A stretch of 64,000 nt of DNA, from NCBI RefSeq assembly GCF_030867145.1, contig NC_134440.1:3658001-3722000 (forward strand), given 5' to 3'. How positions within the stretch are numbered: the stretch's first letter is position 1; each line of letters opens with the position of its first letter. This DNA is from Opisthocomus hoazin. Taxonomy: Eukaryota > Chordata > Aves > Opisthocomiformes > Opisthocomidae. The position numbers were made by a program, and so were the translations under genes. Under the pieces are notes generated by a model. The model searched no databases and had not been told where the DNA came from. It saw only the letters and a program-made list of their open reading frames with translations. This document shows, piece by piece, positions 1 to 11,836 of the stretch.

Positions 1-842
1 CAAACCCTGATGGAGCGGCTGCCGAGCCGGGGCTGCGGTGGCGAAGCGGGGCGAGGCGGGTCCCCGTCCCTCCTCCCGGTTACATCATGGGCAGCCCAGT
101 TGTTGTTCAGCTTCGACGCTGGGTTCCTTTTCCCACAGCCGCCCTCGGCTCGCGGGAGGCAAAGCCCTGGTAGGCTGCGTCCTAGAAAAGGCCTGAAACT
201 GTGTTAAACAACTAACAAACTGTATGTAGAGATGGCTGCTCCGTCACTGGGCACCTGAAGATTGTATTTTTATATATATATATATGATCTGTCAGGTCCT
301 TACTTCTCACAGCCGCCGTTTCAACGCGCTGGTGGCAGACTCCCAGCCGGCTCTGGACCTGCCTCCCTGCTCCGTCCACACCCCGGAGCAGTGGGGGAGC
401 GAGGCGGCTCCCAGCTGAGGCTGCTGGAGAAGAAACCCGGCCGTGCCTTCGCCGCAGCTGCGTTTTCCTTGCCAGAGTCGGTCGGTCGCAGCCGTTGCGT
501 GTAACTCGCCACCCTTGCCTCTCTCGTCCCGCTTTCGATTCGCTCCTTAACATGAGAAGGGAAGGTGCTTGTGTCCTCAGCCTCTTCCTTCATTTTCTGC
601 AGGGGTTTGAGGCCGTTGTGGAACACAGTGAAACTGCTCAGCTCATGGCTGAGAGCCCTCCCCTCCCCATGTTTTGGAGGGAAAACCCAGCCCTTTTTTG
701 TGGCTAATTACAGATAATGCTTTCAGAAAAGATTGGCGGAGCTGTGGCACCCCCCAGAAGTGATGGAAATACTCAAATGGCCCAAAAAGTAACGCAAAAG
801 CACCAGGTTTTGTTTGTAGCCTAACGCCTTGCTCCCCAACAG
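1..842. other. Left edge, intron of LSM4 (no exon seen)
   Basis: No stretch here encodes the part of the Sm fold that should precede the exon at 843, so the earlier LSM4 exons lie to the left of the window. The segment ends in a pyrimidine-rich tract and AG that form the acceptor of the next exon. A short TA-repeat lies near 270-285. Nothing else was recognised. Confidence 0.6.
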
Positions 843-3590
843 GATGGAGACAAGTTCTGGAGGATGCCAGAGTGCTACATTCGTGGCAGCACGATTAAAT
901 ACCTGCGTATCCCCGATGAAATCATTGACATGGTGAAAGAAGAGGTGGTGTCCAAGGGCAGAGGCCGTGGCGGGATGCAACAGCAGAAGCAGCAGAAGGG
1001 CCGTGGCGTTGGAGGTGCTGGACGAGGTAAGAGTCCCGTTCATTTTTCAGCTCGGAGAGGGGGTGAGCGGGATCCCTGCCTTTAAATTTCACCTCTCGCC
1101 CAAGGAACGGCTCTTGCTGCTCGGCTTTAAACCCAGGGCTGCTTGTCTGGGGGAAGCTGGAGCCGCTCCTGGGCGAGATCTCAGCGAGCGAGCGCGTTGC
1201 CTCGCTCGCAAGGCAGCCTCTGCCAAAGAGCAGAGAAGATTCGTGCCAGGGATGTGCCTCCCTCCGTACTGGGGTTGGGCAGGAGCTTGGGAGAGTCTGG
1301 ACTTGACCGTTTCGGCCCCTCCTGGCTGGTTCGGGAGCGTGGCCCTACAAAACGGGGGTCTGTTAGCTTAGCAAGTCTGGGAGGGAAACAAATGGCTATT
1401 CTGTTTGAAAATAGACTGGGCTCTGAGCGTGGCAGCGAGAGGAAAACATCATCTTTTCTCCCATTATAATGGGGCTTTTGATCTCCTGGCTTGTTGGTTT
1501 ATTTATTTAAAGAAAAAACTACATAAAAATCTGAGGGTCTGTGTTCCTCCTGCTCGACCTGAATAATTCATGGTTCTGATAAAAGGGGAGGTTGCCACTT
1601 TAGAAGAAATAGGTCACCAAAACAACTGTGCGTTGCCTGCCCCACTTCACGGGGCGAGGTGATCTCGGAGCACTTCAGCTGCGGGACGTGTTTGCTCTTT
1701 TCACCCCCAACTGTCCTGCTGGAAGGCCCAGAGCCATTTCTCCCCTTTCCTGCTCACCCCTCCTGCCACGTACCTGCGATTCGCTTTCTGGTCGCCTCGC
1801 TTGGCCCCGGGGTTGCTCTCGGTTCAGGCTCTGCCTGCAGCAGGAGCTCAAAATCCCGAGTGCGCTCAACGAAACCGGGTCTGGCCTGGGAAATGCGACG
1901 TTTTAAAAGCAGCCCTGGGGACTGGGACAGCGCCAGGCGCAGCCTCTGCAGAGCACCCTGAAGGAGCTCCCGCGTTTTGCCTATGCAAGGAATCCCAGTA
2001 GGACGGCTGGGACCTACCCGGGGCCGTCATGCCACGCTGGGACGCGCGCCGCACCGCGTCTCCGACTCCCAGGGACTTCTGGAGGAAAACCCCGCGATTT
2101 CTGCGGCCCGGGCCACCTCCGGGAAGCTCCGAGCATGCAAAAGTGACCTTTACAAGTCTGAAGGCGCCTTTATTTTTCCTCCTTCCCTTTTCAGTGTGCA
2201 AAGCACTTGGCATAACAGCTTTTTTGGATATGGTTATTTGGACAAACATTTTAGCTGAAATGTTTTCTCTGCTGTGGAAATATCCACCTTGTGGAGAGCA
2301 GAGCCGAGCTCTGTTTGAGGCGGAGTTCCCTGCTGTTTCGATGTGCAGCTTAAATTCGCTGATGGAATATTTTAAAGGGAAGCTTCGGCATTCGCTAATT
2401 AGCTAAAAGGTTTGGCTCTCATTACTGAGACATGAAGGGAGGAGGGGAAAGGAAACAAAAAAAGGCAGGACAATTTTGTTGAGAGGCCAGCAGGCAGAAG
2501 TAAAGCTATAATTGCGCACTTAGTTGAAAGGATTATTGTTTCTGACACTGGTAATCCTTCGTCTTTTTACTTCTGGGCTTGCCAAATTCAGGAGTACAGC
2601 AGTCTTTGTTCGGCTTCGCTGGGAGCAGCCGGAGCCCTGCGAGCATCCCAGCGACTGCAGGGTCAAGAGCAATTTTTTTTCCTTTTTGCCTCTGGCTTAG
2701 GCCCGTCTGCGAAGCGACCGGAGCAGAGGGCTCTGGAGAAGCTCTTGTGCCCGGACTGGGTCTCCCTGGGCTCTGCCTTTTGTGTGCAGGAGGCTGGCAG
2801 GGGAGATCCGCAGTCCTGGTACCACTCGCACGCCAAGATAATTCCAGGCAGTGATTTTTCGCTTGGGGTTTGGGGTGAATCCGAGCAGCGAGGGGGGGAC
2901 ACGGGGGGGGCTCAGCAGCTCCTGCGACGGAGGCGGTCGCAGCTCTCGGGTACGAGGATGCTCCGCAGCGGGGTCCCGCAGCAGCCGCCCGGTTCCCGCT
3001 GCCTCCCCGTCAGCGCGCGGTGCCCGGTGCCCTCCCGGGAGCGGGGCATCGCCCCAGCCAGCAGCGAGGCGCGGGCAGAGGGATGTATTTTTCCTGTTTG
3101 GTAGCTGAGCAGCCTTCAAACCAAGTCATCCTCTCCATAGCTTTCGGGGAACACGGTAGAACCTGCTCATCCCGCTGGATTTAAAACGTGGTGTCGCTTC
3201 CCTGGTTCCATTTTTCAGAAGTTGACTCCAGTTTATGGTGATAGCGCAGGGCGCGTTTACGCACCGGGGAGGTGTCGCTGAACCTGCTCATGGAGGGGGG
3301 GGGGGGGGAGTCAATGCACCTGGTGAATACGGGCTCTGGAACGGCAAGGGAGACAGCTGACAGTCCCGTCTCTGCAAAGACTAGAAAACGGGCGCGTGTT
3401 TGGGTAAAACATGAAGAACTGTGAAGCTGGGAGCGGCTGGGAGACGTTGGTGGCGTGCGCTGATGCTGTTACACCCGTGCTCTTTCCTTCTGCCCCACAG
3501 GTGTGTTCGGTGGCCGTGGCCGAGGAATACCAGGCAGCGGAAGAGGCCAGCAGGAAAAAAAGCCAGGCAGACAATCGGCAAAGCAGTGAG
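843..3590 (+). CDS. LSM4: LSM4, U6 snRNA-associated Sm-like protein (3' part, last two coding exons)
   Basis: LSM4 is a subunit of the LSM2-8 ring that binds the U6 snRNA 3' end and of the LSM1-7 ring that promotes decapping. Two exons are visible, 843-1026 and 3501-3590 (stop TGA 3588-3590), joined in phase 1 across a 2.5-kb intron. The first begins [17 protein letters not shown] and carries the end of the Sm domain (Sm2 motif with [14 protein letters not shown]), then the start of the Arg-Gly tail. The second completes the tail (VFGGRGRG, then a Lys/Gln-rich end). These residues are nearly identical to the vertebrate protein. The first part of the gene lies left of the window, so the entry is partial. 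RG repeats of this kind are known targets of symmetric arginine methylation. The intron holds no recognised element. Confidence 0.95.
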
Positions 3591-4381
3591 AGGCTGTCTG
3601 CACCCTGGCCGGGGACAGTGCCGCGACGCCGGTTGGTTTTTGTCACCTCAGGATTGCTGTGTGTTGAAAAGCGTTACCCTTCTGCTCTGCCTCGGTCGAT
3701 CAGTGCCCGAACCGCGTAGTTCGGAAGCCCCTCACAATTTAAGCTGGTAAAGTGGAGTTATTCACTCCTTGCAGTCAGCAAGTCATTGGAAATATTTTTC
3801 AAAAATCAGGTTAAGGACCTAAGTTCTGCCCTCTGCTGAGAGTGAAAGCGCTGTTTGATTTTCAGGGTCACCAGGTTTAATTTAAAAGATCAACTATGTC
3901 CGGCGGTGTAAGAACGAAGGCAAACACTGTCTGGATTGTTTGGATTCCTTTTTTTTTTCTTTTATAAATACTTGAAACTTGGGGAAACTCGTTGCATTTG
4001 TAACAGATGCAGGTGTTTTGGTGAAGAAACACTGAACTTGAGAATACTGTATCTTTACGTGAGTAGTCTTAAGGGTTTGGGGTTTTTTCAAAACAACAAA
4101 CTTTTAAGGCGTTGCTCATCTTCTGTTTCTGGCCAGCTCTGTCTCCCGTGGCTGACGGGAGAACCTGGGATGAACATTGCCTCGGCCTTTGAGGGTGCTT
4201 TCCCAGAGAGCTTTGTCCTAGATGAGCGTTTCCCAATTAATGCATCACTAATTTGACTTCAGATTAGAAGTTTCCTTGAAAGGAAAGAGTTTTCTGTGTT
4301 TCCTTCTCGAAGGCTGGTGTGCCCCTTGCTCTTCGGATTTTGGTTTTTTGTTCTCAAAAGCAACCGAGCTGTTGATTCATT

Positions 4382-4406
4382 CCCCCCCCCCCCCCCCCCC
4401 CCCCCC
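4382..4406. repeat. Poly-C homopolymer (25 C)
   Basis: An uninterrupted run of 25 C lies in the inferred LSM4 3' UTR. Its exact length is the kind of value that sequencing reads often get wrong. Confidence 0.9.
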
Positions 4407-4953
4407 ACTTTGAAACCTCTCCCTTGCGCCTGCGCCGCGAAGTCCCGAACTCCGACAGTATTTCTCGAGCTTATTTCTTCTGGTACCCCCGTGACCGACC
4501 TCATGGCAGGTACCTGCCGTGTCCGTGTCTAGCAGCAGCTTCTCTTTCCCTGGGGACGCAGACCAGCGTCTGAGCGTGGCCCTCCAGCCGCTTCCCGGGG
4601 CGGCTCGCTCCAGTCTTCCATCCCGCGGGGTGCGGGGTCCCCCGGGCAAAACGCACCCGCAAAATATCCTGGCTGATCAGAATTGAACATGGGCACGGGG
4701 GGGGGGAAGAAAGAGGCTCTGGCCGCGCCTCAGCCCCCTGAATGGATGAAATTGCTTAATTTGGGGGAAAATCTGATATTGTGACTTGTTCCAAACAGGT
4801 TTTTTGGTTTGGTTTGGTTTTTTTTTTACAACCGATTTCCTTATTGAAGCCTACTCTCTGCCATCACCACTGTACTGCAAATGAGTCAAGAACATGCTTT
4901 TATATAACTTATTTTTTTAATGTTTATAGAACTTGTGCGCAGTGGTGAGCAGG

Positions 4954-4959
4954 AATAAA
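4954..4959 (+). promoter_or_regulatory. LSM4: Poly(A) signal AATAAA of LSM4
   Basis: A canonical hexamer about 1.36 kb after the LSM4 stop, with no better candidate before it. GC-rich intergenic sequence follows immediately. Confidence 0.7.
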
Positions 4960-4979
4960 TCCCCAGCCTGTACCAAACG

Positions 4980-6240
4980 ACTCCCTCGCTCTGTCTGCCA
5001 CGGCGCCGAGCCCTGCCTGACCCCGCGCGCTCCCGCAGCTCCGCCTAAACCCTCGCCCGAGCCCTGGTATCAGTGAGAGATCCCCGAGGAGATGGGCTAA
5101 GCCTCTGCTTTCTCACAGCAGCCGCGCGTTCTCCTCGGCGAGGCGTTAACCGGCAGCGCCGGCGCTCGATCCCCATCCCGGGGCGCGGCGGCTCCCGCCG
5201 AGGAGCCAATTCCAGGCGACGGGAACGGGGCACACGTGGACTCGGCTCTCGATGCAGGCACCCGCCTGGCGTTTTCGCGAAGCCCAGGCTGAGCCCTGTG
5301 TCAGACTTTCCCTTCCCAACCTGCTCCCTCCCTCCAGCCGCAGAGGGGCCGGGTGTTACGGCCGCCCTGCCGAAAGAGGAAACGGCTGCGGCGCTGGCTG
5401 GCTTCAAGGGCTGTTCTGGCCAGATAAATCTGCGCCGCCACAATGGGACCTTTGGCTTCGGCTCGGGGTAGAGTCCTCCAAGTACACCTTATCTCCTGGC
5501 CAAGCTCCGGGGCCAGGCGTTGGAGCTCGTTAAGCTCTGCTTCGGTTTAATTACCGCCACGGGCTTTAGCAGCCTTCCCTGCTTGCCTCCCCCTTCTTTT
5601 TTCCACCGCTGTAGGAATTTTTTTTGTTTGTCCCGAGCCACGGTGCAGCCCCTGCGAGGGCAACTGGCCCCATGCGGCAGTGCGGCGGGTGGGAGACGGC
5701 TCCGCGCGAGAGCGGCGTCGATGTGACGCTCGCCTGCGGCTTCGGGCCTTTCTGCCCCAAAAAGGGGGTGTCTGGGGCTTCGACCCTGCCCCGCGGCAGC
5801 GCGAGGAGGGGTGCAGGGCGGTGAAAATAATTTCTTTATTTTAGAAATAAAAAAACCAAAACCCACCCAAAACAGGGAGGAGCGAGATAAAAGCAACAAC
5901 CGGAGAGGAGGAGGAAGAAGGTCTGAGCTTCGCTGCCGGCGTGGGTGGGTGCACGCAGCCTGGCACGGCCAACGCATCCCGGCCGGAACGACAGGGGGGG
6001 GACCACGCTGGAAACCCTCCCCGCTCCCTTCCCCCGACATTTTCGTGGCGGCCGGGCCGGTGGCGGCCGTGGGGCCGCGTCGCTGCGGCGTGGCACTGCC
6101 GGCCGCCCCGCCGTGACTCACAACTTGTGTGCCTCGCCGGGGCGGCAGCACAGGAATAGTTACACAGCAGCCGCCTGCGACGCGGAGGGAGTGGCCGCCG
6201 AAATATTTCAGGGCTGCGCTAAGCAACTAAAAATACACGT
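4980..6240. other. LSM4-JUND intergenic region
   Basis: GC-rich sequence without a recognisable exon on either strand. Open frames here are short, antisense to one another and without motifs. A purine-rich AT patch lies at 5820-5900. No gene is supported. Confidence 0.6.
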
Positions 6241-7449
6241 CAAAACCCTCCTCCTCCTCCTCCTTTTTCCTTTTTAAATGTGTTTTTCTTTCTTTCTTTC
6301 TTTTTTTTTTTTAATTCTTGGGTTTGATTGTCGGAGGCCCCCGCGCCCCGGGGCAGCACGGCCCCTCGGGGGGCCGGTGTGGGTTTGGGGGCAGGCGCCG
6401 GTGGCCCGGTGACTTCTTGTTTTCCCGGCTCGGTTCCTCTCTCCCTCCCCGCGGCGATGACTAAGAGGCGGCTTCCCTCGCGCACCCGGTGCCCGCCGTG
6501 CCGATCCCGGAGCGGCGAACGCTCTCCGGCTTGGTCCCTTCTCGGGGGGCGGCTCGGCATGCTGGGGGGACGCGGGGGCACCCGTGGTAGCTCGTGGGTG
6601 CCTTGCTTGGGGTCCCTCGGCCGGAGCTGTGGGTGCTGGGCGGCGCGGTGGCACCTTGGCTCGGCTCCTGGCTGGGGCGGCGGAGCAGGAGCGGGCACCA
6701 CCGGGGTAATGGGGCCGGTTGGACGCCGGGAATGGTCCCGCTGGGGCTGGGGGAGCAGGAGCCACGCGGGGCCCCGCCGCGCTCGGAGGCGCGAGGACGC
6801 TCCGGGGATCGCGGCCTGGCTCGAGGCTCGCCGCGGTCCGGCGGCGACGCGGCTCCCTCCGAAACCCTCACCGCGTGCCACGGGGTAGAGACAGCCCGGC
6901 TGGCAGGCGGCGGGAGCGCGGGGGCCAAGCCGGGGTGACCCCAGGGGTCTGCCCTCCCGGGAGGCGTGGGGGGGGTCCCACTGAATCACGACCCTCATTA
7001 AAACACTCATCAGCAAAACGAAGCCGCCGGCGAGGCGTCCCACGGCGGCTCCGGTGTGGGGAGAGGGGAGATGCGGGCTGAGCAGCCGCGGTGACGGGGT
7101 GGGAGCGCGCGGGGGGGACACGGCGGCGCGAGCCCCGGGGACCCTCGGGGAGCGATGCCCGGCCGGAGTGTGGCCGGTGGCTCGCAGCCCCCCCAGCCCG
7201 AGGCCCGTTCTCACCCCGTCCCCCGGCAGCGATGGGGGGCTGCGGGGGGAGCACCCGCGGGGGGCTGCGCCCCTGCCCACGGCGCAGCCGAGCCTGTGGC
7301 CGCGTCCCCGAGCGGGGGTCCCGGGGCAGGGGGAGCTGCAGCCCCGTCCTCGCCTACCGAGCTCTGCCCGGGGACACCGGCACCGCCCGGGCGCGGGGGT
7401 CTCTGGTGCTCCGGTTCGTTCGGGGTTTAATCAGGGGATTAATTTGGGG

Positions 7450-7459
7450 GTTAATTAAC
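7450..7459. promoter_or_regulatory. Palindromic GTTAATTAAC homeobox/HNF1-like site
   Basis: A perfect 10-bp palindrome stands out as an AT-rich island in CpG-rich DNA 0.9 kb upstream of JUND, next to two more TTAAT words at 7428-7445. It resembles two HNF1 half-sites with one base of spacer missing. Function is unproven. Confidence 0.35.
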
Positions 7460-7569
7460 GGCGGCGCACCGGGAGGGCTCCGCGTCCCGCCGGTGCGGGG
7501 TTACCGGCGGCCATCGGCGCTGCCCCCCCCCTCCCCCCCAGCCCGCGCGGCGGCTCCACGCGGGGGCCG

Positions 7570-7577
7570 TGACGTCA
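7570..7577. promoter_or_regulatory. JUND: CRE (TGACGTCA), distal JUND promoter
   Basis: A perfect palindromic CREB/ATF site about 600 bases upstream of the inferred JUND start site. Confidence 0.6.
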
Positions 7578-7922
7578 CTGCTGACGCCGATCCGCCCCCT
7601 CAGCCGCCCGCGGGCCCAGCCGTGACGTGCGCTGCCGCCGCCGCCGTTAACCCCTTCCCCGCCGCCGGTGGAGCGGGGGGCTGGGGAGGGCACCGCGGGT
7701 CGGCCGCCGGGCGAACCCCCCGGTGCCACCGGGACAGGCCCGCGGGGGGGACGGGGCGAGCAGACCCCGGTGCTCCCAGACACGGTGCGGGCGGGTCCCG
7801 CCGCGCCCGCGCGCTCACCGAGCCCTTTACCGGCCCGGTCCCGGCGCCCGCCCCGCCCCTCCCTTTGCGCCCGGCAGCCCCCGACGGGGCGCGCGGCCAC
7901 GTGCCCGCCCCTTCCCCCGCGC

Positions 7923-7930
7923 TGACGTCA
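7923..7930. promoter_or_regulatory. JUND: CRE (TGACGTCA), proximal JUND promoter
   Basis: A second perfect CRE inside GCTGACGTCAGC, a 12-bp palindrome, about 250 bases upstream of the inferred start site. Jun/ATF dimers can bind it, so autoregulation is plausible. Confidence 0.65.
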
Positions 7931-8103
7931 GCCCAGGGGCCCTCGCGCTGTTGTCCCGTTTACCCGCCGGTCTCCGGGGCGACCGGCGGAGCCAGCAGTG
8001 GGCGTGGCCCCGCCTCCCCGGGGCAGAGGCCCTCCCTCCTCCTCCCCCCACGTCGCCCCTCCTTAATACCCACGGGGGGGCGGGGCGAGCACGTCACCCG
8101 CAG

Positions 8104-8108
8104 CCAAT
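8104..8108 (+). promoter_or_regulatory. JUND: CCAAT box of JUND
   Basis: CCAATCAG lies about 45 bases upstream of the TATA-like element, a usual spacing for an NF-Y site. Confidence 0.6.
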
Positions 8109-8147
8109 CAGCGCGCGGCGCGGTGAGGTCACCGCGGAGGCGCCGCG

Positions 8148-8154
8148 TATTTAA
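8148..8154 (+). promoter_or_regulatory. JUND: TATA-like box of JUND
   Basis: TATTTAA in otherwise CpG-rich DNA, about 200 bases before the start codon. It fixes the probable transcription start near 8180. Confidence 0.6.
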
Positions 8155-8349
8155 GGAGGCGCGGGGGGCCGCCCGCCGGCGGTAGACGCGTGTGCGCGGG
8201 GAGCGGGGCCGCGGCCGGTGCCACCGGCGCCTCCCCCCCTCGCCCCCCCTTCCCCCCCCCCTTCCGCACGGCCCCGCAGCGCTCGCCCCGCTCTTCCTCT
8301 TCCTCCCTCCCCCCGCCCCGGTTCCCCCGCAGCCGGGCGGGGGAGGAGG

Positions 8350-9310
<961 letters not shown>

Positions 9311-9565
9311 CCCCCCCCCCCCGCCCCCCCTCCCCGCAACCCCCCCCGACGGACTGAACGAGGAGGGGGATGGGGACACGACGACCCCCGGGCACGGACT
9401 TTGGATGGGCCCGGAGGGAGCGGACGCGGTTTGGTGGCGGGGGGAGCTGCGGGAGCCGCCCCGCCCCCCCCCCCGCCGATGGACTGAGGGGGAGCCCGGG
9501 CCGCCCCCCCCCGACGGGAGGAGGACTCGTGGGCCCCCGAGCCCCAGACATTCCAGTCAGGCCCC

Positions 9566-9571
9566 AGTAAA
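9566..9571 (+). promoter_or_regulatory. JUND: Probable JUND poly(A) signal (AGTAAA variant)
   Basis: No AATAAA follows JUND. AGTAAA at this place, 256 bases after the stop, is the only good variant before the minisatellite that starts near 9700. Confidence 0.5.
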
Positions 9572-9699
9572 AACCCGCGACACGGAGACCCGCCTCTGGC
9601 TGTCTGCTGCGCCGGGGGGGGGCGGCGGGGGGGGGCCCGACGGGGCGGCGCGGGCAGGAAGCGGCGCGGCCGGCTGCCATCTTGGGACGGGGGGGGGGC

Positions 9700-10115
9700 G
9701 GGGGGGAGGGTGTCGGGGGGCTCTGGGGTTGCTGTGGGTGGCGGAGGGGGTCACGTCGGGTGATAGTGGAGGGTTTGGGTGTTGGGGGGGCTCTCTTGGG
9801 AAGGGGGGTTGGGATAGGGTGGTTGGGGGCTCTGGGTTTGCTGTGGGTGGCGGAGGGGGTCACGTCGGGTAATAGTGGAGGGTTTGGGTATTAGGGGGGC
9901 ACTCTTGGGCTGATAGGGGGGTAGGAGGGTGTTGGGGGGCTCGGTTTGCTGTGGGTGGTGGAGGGTTTGGGTGTTGGGGGGGGCTCTCTTGGTCTGATAG
10001 GGGGCTAGGAGGGTGTTTGGGGCCTTTGGGGTTGCTATGGGTGGCGGGGGGAGTGTCATGTCGGGTGATAGTGGAGGGTTTGGGTGTTGGGGGGGCTCTC
10101 TTGGGCTGAGGGGGG
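9700..10115. repeat. G-rich minisatellite, units of about 75-110 bp
   Basis: About four imperfect units share GTGGAGGGTTTGGGT and CTCTCTTGGG separated by G-runs of six or more, with repeated GGGGTTGCTGTGGGTGGCGGAGG blocks. The plus strand could fold into G-quadruplexes. It begins about 130 bases after the likely JUND poly(A) site. Confidence 0.8.
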
Positions 10116-10129
10116 GGTGTGCTGGGCTT

Positions 10130-10855
10130 ACTGGGCATCCCCGTGGGCTAGGGGAGTCCCTGGGGGTGGTGGGGGAAGCCCAGCTGCTGGTCCCAGCTGC
10201 GGCTGGGTCCCAGCCATTGTCCTGCAGACCCCCGGGGTGGCTGTGCCTCCTTGGGGGGGGGTCACCGACACCCCCCTGAGCTGTGCTGGGCCCCCGGGGT
10301 CACCCCGCAGCCCTGGCTGGGCCCCCGCCATGGCGGGCGACGAGGCTGGGCCTCTGTGGCTCCTCCCCAGCCTTCGGCAACCGGCCTTCGCTTCCTGGCA
10401 CCGCCATCGCTGCTCCTCCTCCTCCTCCTCGGTGTCCCGCACCTGCGAGGCCTGGGCCCCGCTGCGTCCCGGGGAGCGTTTGGGGACACCCCCAGCACCC
10501 TGGGGACGGACTCTCCTTCCTGGGAGCGTTTGGGGACGGCGGCACCGATGGGAGGTCGGTCGGTCCGGCTGCCCCTGGGCTGTTCCAGCCGTGCCAGCAC
10601 TGAGGAGCGTCCCGGTCCCGCTCCCCGGGGCTGGCGGGGAGCCCGGCACACGGGGCCCTGCCGTGGGGGTCCCGGTGCTGCTGGGCCGGCTGCGGTTTGC
10701 CGGGAGGAAGCGCCCATCCCCGCCGTGCGGAAGCGGGCCCCGTCCTGGCATGGCCGGGTTGCACCCCGGATGTGCTGCTCCGGCACGGAGACGGACGGGG
10801 CGGCAGAGCCAGCGCGGGCCGTGGCTGCCGCTGGCACTGGGTCCGGTGTCGCCGT
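10130..10855. other. GC-rich spacer without a recognised gene
   Basis: Unique sequence between two minisatellites. Open frames exist on both strands, but none has a conserved motif, splice structure or start context that supports a gene. Confidence 0.5.
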
Positions 10856-10859
10856 GTTC

Positions 10860-11640
10860 CCAGGTCCCTGTGTCATCACATCCCTGTGTCCTCAGACCCC
10901 TTTGTCCTCACATCCCTGGGTGCCTGAGTCCCCTGTGTCCCCACATCCCCAAGTCCCTGCAGTATTTCCATGTCCCCGGATCCCTTTGTCCCCTGCATCC
11001 CCATCTCCCTGAATCCCAGTGCTCCCAGATCCCTTTGTCCCTCACATCCCTGTGTCCCCATGTGCCTACATCCCAGTGCCCCAAGATCCCTTTGTCCCCC
11101 ATGTCCCTGTATCCCGACATTCCCATGTTCCTGGATCCCTTTGTCTCCCACAGCCCTGTGTCCCAAAGTCCCTGTATCCTGATGTCCCCAGATCCCTTTG
11201 TCCCCTGCATCCCCGTGTCCCCATGTCCCTGCATCCTGACATCCCCGTGTCCCTGGATCCCTTTGTCCCCCACATCCCTGTGTCCCATGTCCCTGCGTCC
11301 CAGCATTTCCATGTCCCCGGATCCCTTTGTCCCCCACATCCCCATGACCCCATGTCCCTGCATCCCAACATCTCCATGTCCCCAGATCATTTTGTCCCCC
11401 GCATTTCAATGTCCCCATGTCCCCAGATCCCTTTGTGCCCCGCATCCCCGTGACCCCACGTCCCTGTGTCCCAACATCTCCATGTCCCCAGATCGGTTTG
11501 TCCCCCACATCCCTGTGTCCTATGTCCCTGCATCCCAGCATCTCCATGTCCCCGGATCCCTTTGTCCCCCACATCCCTGAGTCCCGAAGTCCCTGCATCC
11601 CGATGTCCCCGTGTCCCCACATCCCTTTGTCCCCCCCGGG
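10860..11640. repeat. C-rich minisatellite, units of about 50-65 bp
   Basis: About twelve degenerate units carry the word GATCCCTTTGTCCCC followed by CATCCCTGTGTCCC. They produce long open frames on both strands (repeats of Ser-Pro-Cys-Pro type or Gly-Asp-Met type), which is a by-product of the repeat and not evidence of a protein. Confidence 0.85.
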
Positions 11641-11836
11641 GGGACGCAGCCAGGGGCAGCTCCCGGTGCCCGGGCTGCTCTCCCGGTGCGGGGGGGCTCA
11701 GGGGAAACTGAGGCAGGGGGTGCCTGGGTGCCCCCCCGGGGCCGCTGCCCGGTGCGGGCGGGCGGTGCCGCGGGCGGGGTCGCCCCCGCCTCCCCCGGGG
11801 CGGTTCGCGGCGGCGGAGCGGGCCCGGGGCGGCGGG

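Larger units (their letters stand above)
3591..4975 (+). other. LSM4: LSM4 3' UTR
   Basis: Non-coding sequence follows the LSM4 stop and becomes AT-rich near 4780-4960. It closes with a canonical AATAAA at 4954-4959. A run of 25 C and several T-runs lie inside it. The extent is inferred from the first good poly(A) signal. Confidence 0.65.
6250..8349 (+). promoter_or_regulatory. JUND: CpG-rich upstream region and promoter of JUND
   Basis: About 2 kb of very GC- and CpG-rich DNA runs into the JUND start codon. The proximal part holds two perfect CREs, a CACGTCAC near 8090, a GC box near 8080, a CCAAT box, a TGAGGTCA at 8124-8131 and a TATA-like element. This arrangement suits an immediate-early AP-1 gene driven by CREB/ATF and AP-1 factors. 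Transcription probably starts near 8175-8185, about 30 bases after the TATA-like box, giving a 5' UTR of roughly 170 bases. The long open frames through this region on both strands come from the scarcity of A/T stop codons and are not genes. Confidence 0.75.

Noticed and set aside
8218-8349. N-terminal extension of JUND from an upstream ATG in the same frame
   Set aside because: METPFYHDD at 8350 is the conserved JunD start. The upstream part is Pro/Ser-rich 5' UTR downstream of the TATA-like box.
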